Source of the DNA: Neobacillus piezotolerans
Lineage (GTDB): Bacteria > Bacillota > Bacilli > Bacillales > Cytobacillaceae
Direction of reading: 5' to 3'
NCBI RefSeq assembly: GCF_003362805.1
Contig: NZ_QNQT01000002.1
Span: forward strand, 620,001 to 684,000
Length of the DNA stretch: 64,000 bases
This document shows positions 51,209-59,942 of the stretch, piece after piece. The first letter of the stretch is position 1. Each line of letters starts with the position of its first letter. A model generated the notes under the pieces. The model was not told the DNA's origin. It ran no database searches and saw only the letters and a list, made by a program, of their open reading frames with translations. A program made the position numbers and the translations under genes.

Positions 51209-51793
51209 ATGAAGAGCATATTGATGAAGTATATTGCTGAATTTACGTCTCTCAGCGACGAACAACGACAGGAGATTTATGGACGTATCGAAACCAGGAA
51301 TTACAAAAAAGGCGCGTATCTTCTAAGGCAGGGAGACATGCCAAAGATAAAATGTTATTTCGTTTTAAAGGGATGCGTCCGGCAGTATTTGATAGACGAA
51401 ACAGGGAAAGAGGTTACAACGAATTTTTATATCGAAGAACAAGCCATTCCAATTTTTACTGAAGGAAACCAAGATGTGCCGTCGAAATACTCTTTAACGT
51501 GTTTAGAAGATTCCCTTTTCGTAGTTGGTGATCCGGCTGTTGAAAAGGAGATGTTCACCAGCTACTCGCAATTGGAGACATTGGTGCGCAAGATGATGGA
51601 GGCAAACCTAAGGGAAGCACAGGATGAATTCGCTGAATTTATGCATTCTTCTCCTGAAGAACGTTACAAAGCAATCCTAAGGAATCGGCCACAGCTGATT
51701 GACCGGGTAACCCAGCATCAATTGGCCAGCTTTCTTGGAATGACCCCAGAGTCGTTAAGCAGAATCAAAAAACGAATGAAAACAGATAAATAA
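51209..51793 (+). CDS. Crp/Fnr-type regulator
   Basis: 194 residues: cyclic-nucleotide-binding-like domain (15-125; KKGAYLLRQGDMPKIKCYFV) and a C-terminal helix-turn-helix (VTQHQLASFLGMTPESLSRI). The effector-site residues differ from Crp, as usual for this short subfamily. AAAGGAGGG precedes the ATG. Converges with the DUF4386 gene; stops are three bases apart. Confidence 0.8.
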   Translation: MKSILMKYIAEFTSLSDEQRQEIYGRIETRNYKKGAYLLRQGDMPKIKCYFVLKGCVRQYLIDETGKEVTTNFYIEEQAIPIFTEGNQDVPSKYSLTCLEDSLFVVGDPAVEKEMFTSYSQLETLVRKMMEANLREAQDEFAEFMHSSPEERYKAILRNRPQLIDRVTQHQLASFLGMTPESLSRIKKRMKTDK

Positions 51794-51796
51794 TTA

Positions 51797-52516
51797 TCAT
51801 CCACTCCTGGGAATTTTCCCGCCTTTCACCAAGAGCCATACACCGAAACTTATTTCTCCGAGAAACATTGGCACACTTAGAATCGATTCCATAACTTTTG
51901 TAATCCCGTTTAATTGCGGCAGGAACACATAATTAAAATGAATGCTTATATAAGCGATTGAAGCAACCAACAAGAGGATGCCAATGATTCTAGGCACAAT
52001 TCCTGATTTGAACGTTATGAAGCCCACTATCAATAAATGCCCGCCAAAAATAATTAAGCCAATCGACCACATCGATTGAAATGCTTTTAAAAATAGCATT
52101 ACAAATGCTTTGAGATGCTGAATGTCCAATGAGGAATAGGTAAGCGGACCATTTGTAAGAATCGAGATTTGCACCAAATTGGCAACCGCAATGCCCAATA
52201 TACCTGTGTAAATTAGCCTCAACAATAAGCCTAACAAGGATAGATGTTTATTTACTGGCTTTAGAAAAATATAAAAACCCCATGCTACCACGATGTCACA
52301 CACCAGAACGATGAGCCATCCCAATATCCCGTAATTGAAAAATGCATGTGAGGATATAATGTTCTGAAACGTTGCGCCGGCGTCTCCTTCGGACACCAGC
52401 TTTCCAAGAACAAGGCCATATGAAAAAAATGCAGCGAAACACATGATAATAAGCCCGGTGCCTGCAGCCAAAGCGGCTTTTCGCTGAGGCGAGCGTTCAA
52501 AAACACTATTATACAT
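51797..52516 (-). CDS. DUF4386 membrane protein
   Basis: 239 residues, six membrane helices; the layout (AALAAGTGLIIMCFAAFFSY at the start, ILLLVASIAYISIHFNYVFL near 185) fits the DUF4386 family. These genes often neighbour transcription factors; the regulator at 51209 is convergent. Function unknown. Ribosome binding site AAGGGAG lies upstream. Confidence 0.75.
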   Translation of the reverse strand: MYNSVFERSPQRKAALAAGTGLIIMCFAAFFSYGLVLGKLVSEGDAGATFQNIISSHAFFNYGILGWLIVLVCDIVVAWGFYIFLKPVNKHLSLLGLLLRLIYTGILGIAVANLVQISILTNGPLTYSSLDIQHLKAFVMLFLKAFQSMWSIGLIIFGGHLLIVGFITFKSGIVPRIIGILLLVASIAYISIHFNYVFLPQLNGITKVMESILSVPMFLGEISFGVWLLVKGGKIPRSG

Positions 52517-52671
52517 AGCATAAACTCCCTTTTATTCATTTTCACCTCATTTTAAGGGGAGAAAGTAAAACTTTCATTGACTTAAGTTAAGGACGAAAAA
52601 GGAAATCATCACTTTAAGGCAAACCAGTCATGCCGAGTCTGCTCATTCGAAAAATGAAAGGAGTGCCATCG

Positions 52672-53391
52672 ATGGAACAATCCAAACCCACTGTCCTTGT
52701 ACTTGGCAGTTTCCACATGAGCGAGCATGAAGAATTATTTTCAAAAAAACGGCAAGCTGAAATTGAGGACGTTGCAGCCAAATTAATCGAATTCCAGCCA
52801 ACGAAAATCGCAGTGGAAATGACCGCCGAAAAGAACGGCCTACTGAATCGACAATATCAGGAGTTTATGGCGGGGCAGTTTTCCTTGGAGCTGAATGAAA
52901 TTGATCAGATTGGCTTCCGGATTGCTTCGAGGCTTAGGCATGATCAGCTTTATGCGGTGGATTGGATGGGCAAATCGCGGATGGGCTATGGGGAAGTTGA
53001 TCAGTGGGGAAAAGAAAACCAGCCTGAACTGCATAAGGAAATTTACGATGGTATTTTTTTGCCGGAACTATCAAGCGAAAAGAGTGTCCTTGAGTATTAC
53101 CGGGAGCTTAATGACCCTGTATGGCTTGCCAAAGTACATAAGATGTATCTAAATATGGCGCGTATTGGCGAATTCAACAATTATGTAGGCATGAACTGGT
53201 TAAGCTGGTGGTATGAAAGGAACTTAATCATTTTTTCCAATTTAACCCGATTAATGAGTACCGACAGCGAGAGGATTTTGTTCATTGTCGGCTGTTCCCA
53301 TAGCTCGATCATCACCAAGTTTCTCGAAGAAAGCGGAATGTGCGAGATTGCAGAACCATTAAGGTATCTATCCTACAGGTACTTGGAGTAA
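52672..53391 (+). CDS. DUF5694-like protein
   Basis: 239 residues; PTVLVLGSFHMSEHEELFSK near the start and ERILFIVGCSHSSIITKFLE near the end follow the DUF5694/TraB-like pattern (two histidine-containing strands, possibly metal binding). AAAGGAG precedes ATG 52672. Cytoplasmic, no signal. Function unknown. Confidence 0.75.
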   Translation: MEQSKPTVLVLGSFHMSEHEELFSKKRQAEIEDVAAKLIEFQPTKIAVEMTAEKNGLLNRQYQEFMAGQFSLELNEIDQIGFRIASRLRHDQLYAVDWMGKSRMGYGEVDQWGKENQPELHKEIYDGIFLPELSSEKSVLEYYRELNDPVWLAKVHKMYLNMARIGEFNNYVGMNWLSWWYERNLIIFSNLTRLMSTDSERILFIVGCSHSSIITKFLEESGMCEIAEPLRYLSYRYLE

Positions 53392-53424
53392 TAAAGCAAT
53401 TTTGATTAGTGTTGAGGTGAACAG

Positions 53425-53997
53425 GTGATCACATATAAGGAGATAGATGAATCATATTTTGATAAATATGATACGATTCCAATGCTCGTCCATGTTAGAA
53501 GTATATTTAGCTTGGAAAAGATAGAAAATGGTTTGGGCGGAATATTGCTAAAAGAAACCCCGGTTGAAGAATATATAAAAGATTTAGGAGTATTTGAGAA
53601 AGCAACACAATATACGCAAGAATTTGACATAACAAATTGGGCGTTCTTCATGGCATTCGATAATGAACGGCCTGTTGGTGCAGTAACGGTTGCTTCAAAA
53701 ACAAAGGATGTCCATATGCTTGATGGCAGGGAGGACCTTGCTGTGCTATGGGATATAAGGGTGGAGGATCAATATAAGCAACAAGGTCTCGGCACAACCC
53801 TGTTTAACATGGCAGTTGAATGGTCCAAATCAAAAGGGTTTAGCCAAATGAAAATCGAATGCCAAAATAATAATGTACCAGCGTGTAAGTTTTACCAAAA
53901 ACACGGCGCGGAGTTAGGAAAAATAGACGAATATGCTTACATTCACGATCCTAACGTTAGAGAAGAAGTTCAACTTATATGGTATCTCAATCTATAA
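53425..53997 (+). CDS. GNAT acetyltransferase (SatA-like)
   Basis: 190 residues. LAVLWDIRVEDQYKQQGLGT and IECQNNNVPACKFYQKHGAE are close to streptothricin acetyltransferases of bacilli. The acetyl-CoA loop Q-x-Q-GLG-T is intact. Start GTG 53425 after AGGTGAACAG. Resistance function is an inference; other small amines are possible substrates. Confidence 0.75.
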   Translation: MITYKEIDESYFDKYDTIPMLVHVRSIFSLEKIENGLGGILLKETPVEEYIKDLGVFEKATQYTQEFDITNWAFFMAFDNERPVGAVTVASKTKDVHMLDGREDLAVLWDIRVEDQYKQQGLGTTLFNMAVEWSKSKGFSQMKIECQNNNVPACKFYQKHGAELGKIDEYAYIHDPNVREEVQLIWYLNL

Positions 53998-54011
53998 CTT
54001 TCCCAAACAAA

Positions 54012-54041
54012 AACCTTCGCGCGCATACGAAGGTTTTTTTC
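54012..54041 (+). terminator. Terminator of the SatA-like gene
   Basis: AACCTTCG, loop, CGAAGGTT and seven T. It can also serve the convergent gene. Confidence 0.85.
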
Positions 54042-54044
54042 TGA

Positions 54045-54605
54045 TTATTTTATACGAAGCCTTTTAAAAGAAACATATAGGATGGCGAGCAGCAATACAA
54101 GCCCGCTCCCCAGAATCCATTTGGATGTTCCCGCACCGCTATGTTCCAGATCAACTATTTTTGCAGGTGTTTTCCCCGGCCCAAGAATCTGCAGGTCCTC
54201 AGTGGCATTTTGTAAAAGTTCAGTCCGGTCACATAAGCCAGTTTTCAAGTCGCCCAGATTTCCTGATGCATAAACCATATATTCGTTTCCTTCAATTAAA
54301 TTCGCACCACAACTGGCAGTGCTTTTCGCAGTAGTCACAATCAATTGGCTCTCACTCGGGCCTTTCCAGACTGATTTTACTTCGAAAATAACGGTAAGCG
54401 GGTCAGCCGAGGACTGTGAAAGCAGGTTGAAGTTCCTGTCTTCAATCTTAAGTACCTTCCCTGAAAACACCGCGGTTTTGTTTTGAAATTCCGTTTCGAC
54501 AGGCTGCGGTCCTGCGCAGGAACAAGCCGCGACTTGAGTTGGCCCGCCAATCCAAAACGATCCCGCAAAAAGCAAAATAGCTATAAGTCAGAACAATCTT
54601 CTCAT
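54045..54605 (-). pseudogene. TIMP/NTR-like secreted protein with stop codon in signal peptide
   Basis: The frame from ATG 54605 reads MRRLF, then TGA at 54590-54588, then LIAILLFAGSFWIGGPTQVA and ACSCAGPQP. The rest (176 residues) is intact: CSC, VFSGKVLKIEDRN, a conserved later cysteine (TASCGANL), LCDRTE, and a C-terminal membrane helix. The layout resembles netrin/TIMP-like domains with CxC near the mature N terminus. AGAGGTG lies upstream. One base change would restore it, so recent inactivation or an error is likely. Confidence 0.7.
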
Positions 54606-54667
54606 CCTCATCACCTCTTACTAAATAGACGTTGTGATGAGTGAACATGTGGCAAAAATTTCCGAAC

Positions 54668-54976
54668 TTATCGATACAGCCGGAGCCAGCCTGGATAGTC
54701 GTATTGGCCTTCTGAGATTTGGAAAAAGTGGCCCATGAATCCCAAGTGGACGATACCGTATTCGTCTTTAGTGTTTTTTGGAGCTGGTGCGTAAGTAGAA
54801 AAGACAAAGAAATTAATCCGTTCAATCCGGATTGAGTCAGGGATTGGGATCCCGGTTTCCTGCCGGTCAAATGCAATGTAGTCCTTCATTGTGGGGTTTG
54901 TCAGCAATGATGCAATTAAAATGAGGCCAAAAACCAGCCCGAAAACCGAACCCTTTCCAACCTTCGTTTTTAACAA
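54668..54976 (-). CDS. DUF4359-like protein
   Basis: 102 residues: one membrane helix (VFGLVFGLILIASLLTNPTM) followed by KDYIAFDRQETG and a short outside domain, like DUF4359 proteins. TTG 54976 has AAGGAGG eight bases upstream; a GTG three codons before overlaps that site and is less likely. Function unknown. Confidence 0.7.
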   Translation of the reverse strand: MLKTKVGKGSVFGLVFGLILIASLLTNPTMKDYIAFDRQETGIPIPDSIRIERINFFVFSTYAPAPKNTKDEYGIVHLGFMGHFFQISEGQYDYPGWLRLYR

Positions 54977-55104
54977 AAAACACACCTCCTTCTCAACATA
55001 TTCGGTATTTGTAAAATAAATCCTTTCGTTCGCCTGTTTTTCTTCCGAATAATGTAAAATGAAGAGGCGGTTTACGGGAGTAATGTGAATTAGGGGGATT
55101 GCGC

Positions 55105-55569
55105 ATGCATGTTAGAAACTCAGCTAAAGCGGTAATTATCATGGATGAAAAGATTTTACTGATAAAGAAACACGATGAAGAGGGGAATTATTATCTCTTT
55201 CCCGGGGGCGGACAGGATCACGGTGAAACCCTTCATGAAGCACTAGTAAGAGAGTGTATAGAAGAAATTGGCCAGCCTGCCGAAATCGGGGAACTGCTGT
55301 ATATCCGGGAATACATAGGAAAGAACCATGAATTTTCTTCAAAGCATTCTGATATTCATCAAGTCGAATATTATTTCGCTTGTAAACTGGTAGATGGGGT
55401 ATACCTCAACCAATTGCCGGCGAACCCGGACGAAAATCAGATTGATGTCGTATGGCTGCCAATCGATGATATTTTCCACTATAACGTATATCCAAAAGAA
55501 CTTAGACATCACATAATCAAACTTGCCAGAAACGAAAAGTCTCCGGTGTATTTGGGGGATATAAACTAG
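55105..55569 (+). CDS. NUDIX hydrolase
   Basis: 154 residues. GGGQDHGETLHEALVRECIE plus EIG is a Nudix box with one Gly in place of the usual residue; VEYYFACKLVDG follows. GGGGGATTGCGC precedes ATG 55105. It probably hydrolyses nucleoside diphosphate derivatives; substrate unknown. Confidence 0.8.
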   Translation: MHVRNSAKAVIIMDEKILLIKKHDEEGNYYLFPGGGQDHGETLHEALVRECIEEIGQPAEIGELLYIREYIGKNHEFSSKHSDIHQVEYYFACKLVDGVYLNQLPANPDENQIDVVWLPIDDIFHYNVYPKELRHHIIKLARNEKSPVYLGDIN

Positions 55570-55581
55570 ATGAATTTATAA

Positions 55582-55616
55582 AGGGTTGAGGATAAATTTT
55601 TCCTCAGCCCTTTTAG
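55582..55616 (+). terminator. Terminator of the NUDIX gene
   Basis: GGGTTGAGGA and TCCTCAGCCC pair with one wobble around an A/T loop, then TTTT. Confidence 0.75.
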
Positions 55617-55622
55617 TTTCTC

Positions 55623-56420
55623 TCACTCTTTTAGCCGCGGTTTTGCAGGATCGCAATTTGGCCTTTCGAGATTTGCGGATTCGCTAAGTTTCGTTAAGTA
55701 ATAGCATTCTTCACGGAACATGTGGTCCGCCATCAGCGGGGCAAATGTTCCGAGTGCTTCCTTGGATAACCGGAGCTCCTCAATTTCCTCTAAAAATTGC
55801 TGGAATAAAACGATTTCCAGCTGTGCCTCCGAATTGAACCTGGCCAACGCGGGGAATTCCGTCAAGTTCGAACGTAAATAGCCAGCCATTTCAACTGCCT
55901 TTAGGTAAAACTGTTCAAAGTGCATCGTGAAGGTGTCGCTTGTCTTTTTAAGCCGTTTCTCGACGCTGTCCAAATTGGATGAAATCGCACCCGAGTGTCC
56001 AGCGGCGTCCAGCAGCCAAAGTAGGTGATGGTGAACTTCATGGAATACTGGAGGAACCTGGCCTGCCCTTAAATACTTAAGAATTCTCACATATTCCTCA
56101 AGTTCATTAACCATATGATTAATGAAGGTGGGGGAAAGGTGGATTTTTATTTTTCCGGCAAGATGTTCCCGCAATAATTCAAGTTTGAATTCCCGCAGCC
56201 TGAGCGCCTCGGCTTCAGCTGTGGCTGCAAGCTGCATTGGATCGGATGTTCGCGCCTGAGCGAGAAGGATATCAAATACCTGTATAAATCTTGAAGACTC
56301 TTCAATCTCCCTTTTTTGGACGGGCGCCAGCGCTTCGAATATAAACCGCGAATGATCGCCTAAGATTTGAAGCCAAAACAGATGTTCATCCATTGCTGAT
56401 ATTTGAAAATCAACAGCCAT
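55623..56420 (-). CDS. DUF2935 protein
   Basis: 265 residues, two similar helical bundles (1-125 and 135-260) with conserved metal-type ligands EHLFWLQILGDHSRF and VHHHLLWLLDAAGHSGAI near the starts of the halves. The duplicated structure and E/H placement fit DUF2935, known as a metal-binding bundle. GGGGGGACC precedes the ATG. Function unknown. Confidence 0.82.
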   Translation of the reverse strand: MAVDFQISAMDEHLFWLQILGDHSRFIFEALAPVQKREIEESSRFIQVFDILLAQARTSDPMQLAATAEAEALRLREFKLELLREHLAGKIKIHLSPTFINHMVNELEEYVRILKYLRAGQVPPVFHEVHHHLLWLLDAAGHSGAISSNLDSVEKRLKKTSDTFTMHFEQFYLKAVEMAGYLRSNLTEFPALARFNSEAQLEIVLFQQFLEEIEELRLSKEALGTFAPLMADHMFREECYYLTKLSESANLERPNCDPAKPRLKE

Positions 56421-56541
56421 TACGGTCCCCCCTTAAAAAATCCTAAGCCTTTTAAATGTGTATTCCTTGTTTTTAGGGGTTATGATTTTTCGGGGATTAC
56501 CCGTTTTTAATACAGTTACTGTCCTTCTGAAAGTAAAAACA

Positions 56542-56697
56542 TTATTTGTCATTTTTACTACGTAAAGCTCTTTGGAAAAAAATAATCGAACAGATTAATG
56601 GAAAAATTGCTGAATAGCTTTGGGCCTTGGCATTAAGAAAAGCCGTCCCTAACAAGATGAATCCAATCAAATAGAAAAAAACGGTTTTATAACCCAT
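56542..56697 (-). CDS. Small membrane protein in the GntR-ABC operon
   Basis: 51 residues, two helices, starting MGYKTVFFYLIGFILLGTAF. TGAGG lies seven bases before the ATG. It is 43 bases downstream of the ABC-2 permease gene on the same strand, so it is the likely last gene of that operon. No family recognised. Confidence 0.6.
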   Translation of the reverse strand: MGYKTVFFYLIGFILLGTAFLNAKAQSYSAIFPLICSIIFFQRALRSKNDK

Positions 56698-56739
56698 GCT
56701 CTGACCTCAGCCTCCCAGTCAATTAATCCCCTGAACTAA

Positions 56740-57390
56740 TCAAAAATCAGTCTTAGCAAAAATTTTCCCTGACAAAAAGTATGATAAAGAGGATACAGCT
56801 AAGGAAACAATTGCAATTGAAAGAATTGGATGGTTTTGCAGAACAATAGAAATACCCGAATTCGTGCCCAGTAGTTTGCCAAGGCTGCTTGTAATAAGGA
56901 AAAATAGTAAGATTCCAACTAAACTTGAAGTTCTGTACCCAAACTTAAAGTGAATGGGATAGAAAACGGATGACAAAAGATAGGCGAAGCAAAACGATAG
57001 AAGTGTACCATGAAGCCCAATCGAAAGTTGAGGTAAAAGATTGAAAACATAGTTTAAAAGGAAAATTAAAATAAAATAAGTAATATAGGAAATTACCCAC
57101 CACACAGCTATCATCAAATATTTTGCTTGGATGACTTCCCAACGGCTTACCGGAAGACTGAGGATCAACCTATTTTGCAGCCGTTCGCTTTCCCCTGTAT
57201 TGAAGTTAGAGTACATCGTCATAAAATAGGCAATAAAGCCAACACTTAAACCAAAAACAACATTTTCGATAGAAGCATTCCCCATGCTGACTTCCTTTTG
57301 TTTTGATAGGAAAAAACCAAGCAGAAGGAGCGGGGCAAAATAAGCACTTTTCTTTTGAATATAAAGGTCTTTTATCATTAGCTGAAGCAT
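56740..57390 (-). CDS. ABC-2 type transporter permease
   Basis: 216 residues, six membrane helices, of the ABC-2 membrane family: LSLPVSRWEVIQAKYLMIAV is typical of the permease class found with GntR and a single ATPase. GGAAGGGAG precedes the ATG. Works with the ATPase encoded 41 bases upstream. Substrate unknown; YtrBCDEF-like systems respond to cell-wall antibiotics. Confidence 0.82.
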   Translation of the reverse strand: MLQLMIKDLYIQKKSAYFAPLLLLGFFLSKQKEVSMGNASIENVVFGLSVGFIAYFMTMYSNFNTGESERLQNRLILSLPVSRWEVIQAKYLMIAVWWVISYITYFILIFLLNYVFNLLPQLSIGLHGTLLSFCFAYLLSSVFYPIHFKFGYRTSSLVGILLFFLITSSLGKLLGTNSGISIVLQNHPILSIAIVSLAVSSLSYFLSGKIFAKTDF

Positions 57391-57431
57391 ATTAAACGAT
57401 CTCCCTTCCTGGAACCCATTTGTTTGAACTA

Positions 57432-58292
57432 TTATCTGGACGACTTTACCAAGTAGTACATCAATTCTTCTAAAGAAGGCTGCTCAACTTTCCAGTCAAA
57501 ATCCAATTCCAATTCATTTAAGCTATCACTCTTTAAAAAGGCTTCAAATCCAAGGGGAGATTCTTTTACCATAATGGGCTGAAGATCTTTTATACTGCCA
57601 ATCAAACTTTTCGGTCCTTTAACTAAAACATAGTTCTCCAATAGAGTCTCAGTCTCTTCCGAGGCAATAATTTTACCATCCAGAATAAAAGTAATATAAT
57701 CAGCTACTTGTTCCAGGTCGGTTGTAATGTGGGTTGAGAAAAAAATGGCTTTACTCTCGTCCTGGATCACGTCCAATAAAATATCCAGTAATTCTTTTCG
57801 GAATACAGGATCAAGTCCGGATGTAGGTTCGTCCAATATAATCAACTCCGCTTGATGGGAAAGGGCGACTGCTAACGAAAATTTCATTTTTGTCCCTTTT
57901 GAGAGTGCTTTTATAGGCTTATCAAGTGGGACCTGAAAGTCTTTAGCGTAACGGTAAAAGGATTCATCATCCCATGAATCATAAAAGGAAGAAATGATTT
58001 TTTTGTTTTTTTCGGCAGACAAATCCTCAAAGAATACATCTGTGTCATAAACGAAGCCAATTCTCTTCTTTAGATTTTTCATATTTTCCCGATATGTAGT
58101 TCCAAACAGTTTAACCTCACCAGCATCAATATGGGCAAGGTCCATAATGCAACGGATTGTTGTACTCTTGCCTGATCCATTTGGCCCGATGAAACCCATA
58201 ATATATCCTCTTTTAAGCGAAAAACTTACCTCTTTTAAAGAAAAGTCATTATACTCCTTGCTAACCTGGTTCAGCTCCAAAATATTCTCCAT
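57432..58292 (-). CDS. ABC transporter ATP-binding protein
   Basis: 286 residues. Walker A GPNGSGKSTT, signature variant ALSKGTKMKFSLAVALSHQA, Walker B LIILDEPTSGLD and FFSTHITTDLEQVADY. The LSKG signature instead of LSGG is common in this subfamily. GAGGAGG precedes the ATG, four bases after the GntR gene. Confidence 0.85.
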   Translation of the reverse strand: MENILELNQVSKEYNDFSLKEVSFSLKRGYIMGFIGPNGSGKSTTIRCIMDLAHIDAGEVKLFGTTYRENMKNLKKRIGFVYDTDVFFEDLSAEKNKKIISSFYDSWDDESFYRYAKDFQVPLDKPIKALSKGTKMKFSLAVALSHQAELIILDEPTSGLDPVFRKELLDILLDVIQDESKAIFFSTHITTDLEQVADYITFILDGKIIASEETETLLENYVLVKGPKSLIGSIKDLQPIMVKESPLGFEAFLKSDSLNELELDFDWKVEQPSLEELMYYLVKSSR

Positions 58293-58296
58293 CGAT

Positions 58297-58671
58297 TCAT
58301 TCCTCCTCGTACAGCTTTTTGATCATTTCCAGCACTTCATGTAAGGGAATGTCATATTGTTTGCAGTCTTTGACAATCAGCTTCAATTTGCCATTGATTG
58401 TTTCGAACTGTTTTTGTTTTAGCATGTTTTTCCCCCTTACGGAGACGAACGTTCCTTTTCCGATAACCGTATCAATGTACCCTTCCTTTTCCAAATCATC
58501 ATAAGCCCGCTTTGTTGTAATGACGCTTATTTTTAACTCTTTGGCAAGGTTGCGTATGGAAGGCAACTGTTCTCCATCTTTAAGGTCACCTTTCATGATT
58601 TGTTGAATCATTTGATTTTTTATTTGCTGATAAATGGGTAAATCTGAGTTATTTGAAAGTATAATATCCAT
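58297..58671 (-). CDS. GntR-family repressor (YtrA type)
   Basis: 124 residues: winged helix (LPIYQQIKNQMIQQIMKGDL, then LPSIRNLAKELKISVITTKR) and only a short C-terminal helical part, the YtrA subfamily. Start ATG 58671 was chosen by fit to the family; the ribosome binding site is weak. First gene of a four-gene operon with ATPase, permease and small membrane protein. It probably represses the operon through the palindrome just upstream. Confidence 0.85.
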   Translation of the reverse strand: MDIILSNNSDLPIYQQIKNQMIQQIMKGDLKDGEQLPSIRNLAKELKISVITTKRAYDDLEKEGYIDTVIGKGTFVSVRGKNMLKQKQFETINGKLKLIVKDCKQYDIPLHEVLEMIKKLYEEE

Positions 58672-58690
58672 TACAACACCCAATCGTATT

Positions 58691-58717
58691 AACTGTATAT
58701 ATCCATTATATACAGTT
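58691..58717. promoter_or_regulatory. Operator of the GntR-controlled operon
   Basis: AACTGTATAT and ATATACAGTT form a perfect 10-base inverted repeat with a seven-base centre. A TATAAT on the minus strand lies inside it. Position, 20 bases before the regulator start, fits autorepression by a YtrA-type protein. Confidence 0.8.
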
Positions 58718-58799
58718 GTTTATTAAAAATCCTTGTCGAAATTGTGGATTTTTTAGAAAGGGAGGGGAGAGGCTTCATTTAAAAGCAGCTAAAGTAGAC

Positions 58800-59003
58800 C
58801 ATTAAAAAACGCTCCTAGTTTTAAGAGCGTTCAAGGGGCGAAAAATATAGAAAATTGCGGGGTAACTATAGGACAATGGCTTTGGAACCCCTGGCGGGTA
58901 GTGTCAACACAAATTTTTCTACTTCTATTTTACCACAACAAAAAATCAATTTTCAGACTGCAAATAGCCACCTATTCCAGTTACCATAAGGGAAAAAGGA
59001 GGG
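58800..59003 (-). other. Intergenic stretch with orphan minus-strand terminator
   Basis: On the minus strand GAACGCTC, a loop, GAGCGTT and six T (58831-58803) form a good terminator, but no gene precedes it. Between it and 58990 lies a run with short self-complementary pieces (ACCCGCCAGGGGTTCC, TTACCCCGC). This may be a small RNA or a mobile-element remnant; neither could be proved. Confidence 0.4.
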
Positions 59004-59009
59004 ATGGCT

Positions 59010-59546
59010 ATGAAACTGGGACTAAAATCGAATGAAGTACGAGTTGTGCCGTATGATCCCGAGTGGAAGAAGGAATTTGCCAAGGTGAAAAAGAACCTTA
59101 TGCAGCATACCAATCTACAAGACAATCAAATTGAGCATATCGGAAGCACAGCGATCACTGGAATCCACTCGAAGCCGATTATTGACATTCTCGTTGGGAT
59201 CGGCGACTATTCATCCGTTTCCGATTCGCTAGCCAAAGGCTTGCAGAACGCGGGCTTTTACCGGCTTCGTGTGGAAAGGCCGAACGAAATCGTCTTTGCG
59301 AAATTTACGGATAACAGCTACCAGGTAAAAACCCATTTCATCCATCTTGTTGATTTCGGCGGCGAGCTTTGGAACCACCTCATCTTTTTCCGCGATTATC
59401 TAAACTCGAACGAAGAGTCGAAAAGGGAATACGAAGAGCTGAAACTAGAGTATACCAAGCAGACTTCACAAGGAATCAACGAATACACGGACCATAAAGA
59501 AGCCTTTGTTAAAAAAATCTTTGCCATGAGCAATAGCACAAACTAG
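59010..59546 (+). CDS. GrpB-family (UPF0157) protein
   Basis: 178 residues. VVPYDPEWKKEFAKVKKNL and IEHIGSTAITGIHSKPIIDI are the GrpB family signature; the fold is nucleotidyltransferase-like (GS and D-x-D residues IGSTA...IDIL). AAAAAGGAGGG ends six bases before ATG 59010. Role: unknown, possibly a nucleotidyl transferase. Confidence 0.88.
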   Translation: MKLGLKSNEVRVVPYDPEWKKEFAKVKKNLMQHTNLQDNQIEHIGSTAITGIHSKPIIDILVGIGDYSSVSDSLAKGLQNAGFYRLRVERPNEIVFAKFTDNSYQVKTHFIHLVDFGGELWNHLIFFRDYLNSNEESKREYEELKLEYTKQTSQGINEYTDHKEAFVKKIFAMSNSTN

Positions 59547-59625
59547 ACTATTATAATCAGATATAAATCAACCAGGGGCTATTTGGGAGGCGAAGTAGTA
59601 AAATCGAAACAAAGGGGGAGCAAAA

Positions 59626-59826
59626 ATGGTCATACAAGCGAACATGTCACCGGTTGGAATTGTGGATGTTTGGGGAGAGATGGCATCTATTTTCAAAAAA
59701 CATAACATCCCTTTGACGAAACAAAGTTTAGAGGAAATCGTTGAAGGGAATGCCCTTTCTTTACTTCTTAAAGAATTAAACGCTGCGGTTGGAAGTTCAA
59801 CATCCACTTGTATCGAAGGCGGCTGA
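59626..59826 (+). CDS. Small hypothetical protein (66 residues)
   Basis: Starts MVIQANMSPVGIVDVWGEMA and ends AAVGSSTSTCIEGG, one helix-rich domain with a single C-terminal cysteine. AGGGGGAG lies six bases before the ATG. No family recognised. A bidirectional terminator lies 70 bases further. Confidence 0.65.
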   Translation: MVIQANMSPVGIVDVWGEMASIFKKHNIPLTKQSLEEIVEGNALSLLLKELNAAVGSSTSTCIEGG

Positions 59827-59894
59827 CAAATGCCAACCAACTAGGGGTAGTTTACTCCTTTTATAAAATGCTTCTTAATGAAATTGACCTGCAC

Positions 59895-59937
59895 TAAAAA
59901 AGGAAATGCTCAGAGCCACCTGAGCATTTCCTTTTTC
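59895..59937. terminator. Bidirectional terminator
   Basis: AAAAAGGAAATGCTCAG and CTGAGCATTTCCTTTTT are perfectly complementary around a six-base loop, with A- and T-runs on each side. It ends both the small gene and argS. Confidence 0.9.
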
Positions 59938-59942
59938 TAACC

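Noticed and set aside
58839-58930. Insertion sequence end (ISL3-like look of GGGTAGTGTCAACAC)
   Set aside because: No transposase, no matching inverted end and no target duplication within the window; kept only as an unresolved stretch.
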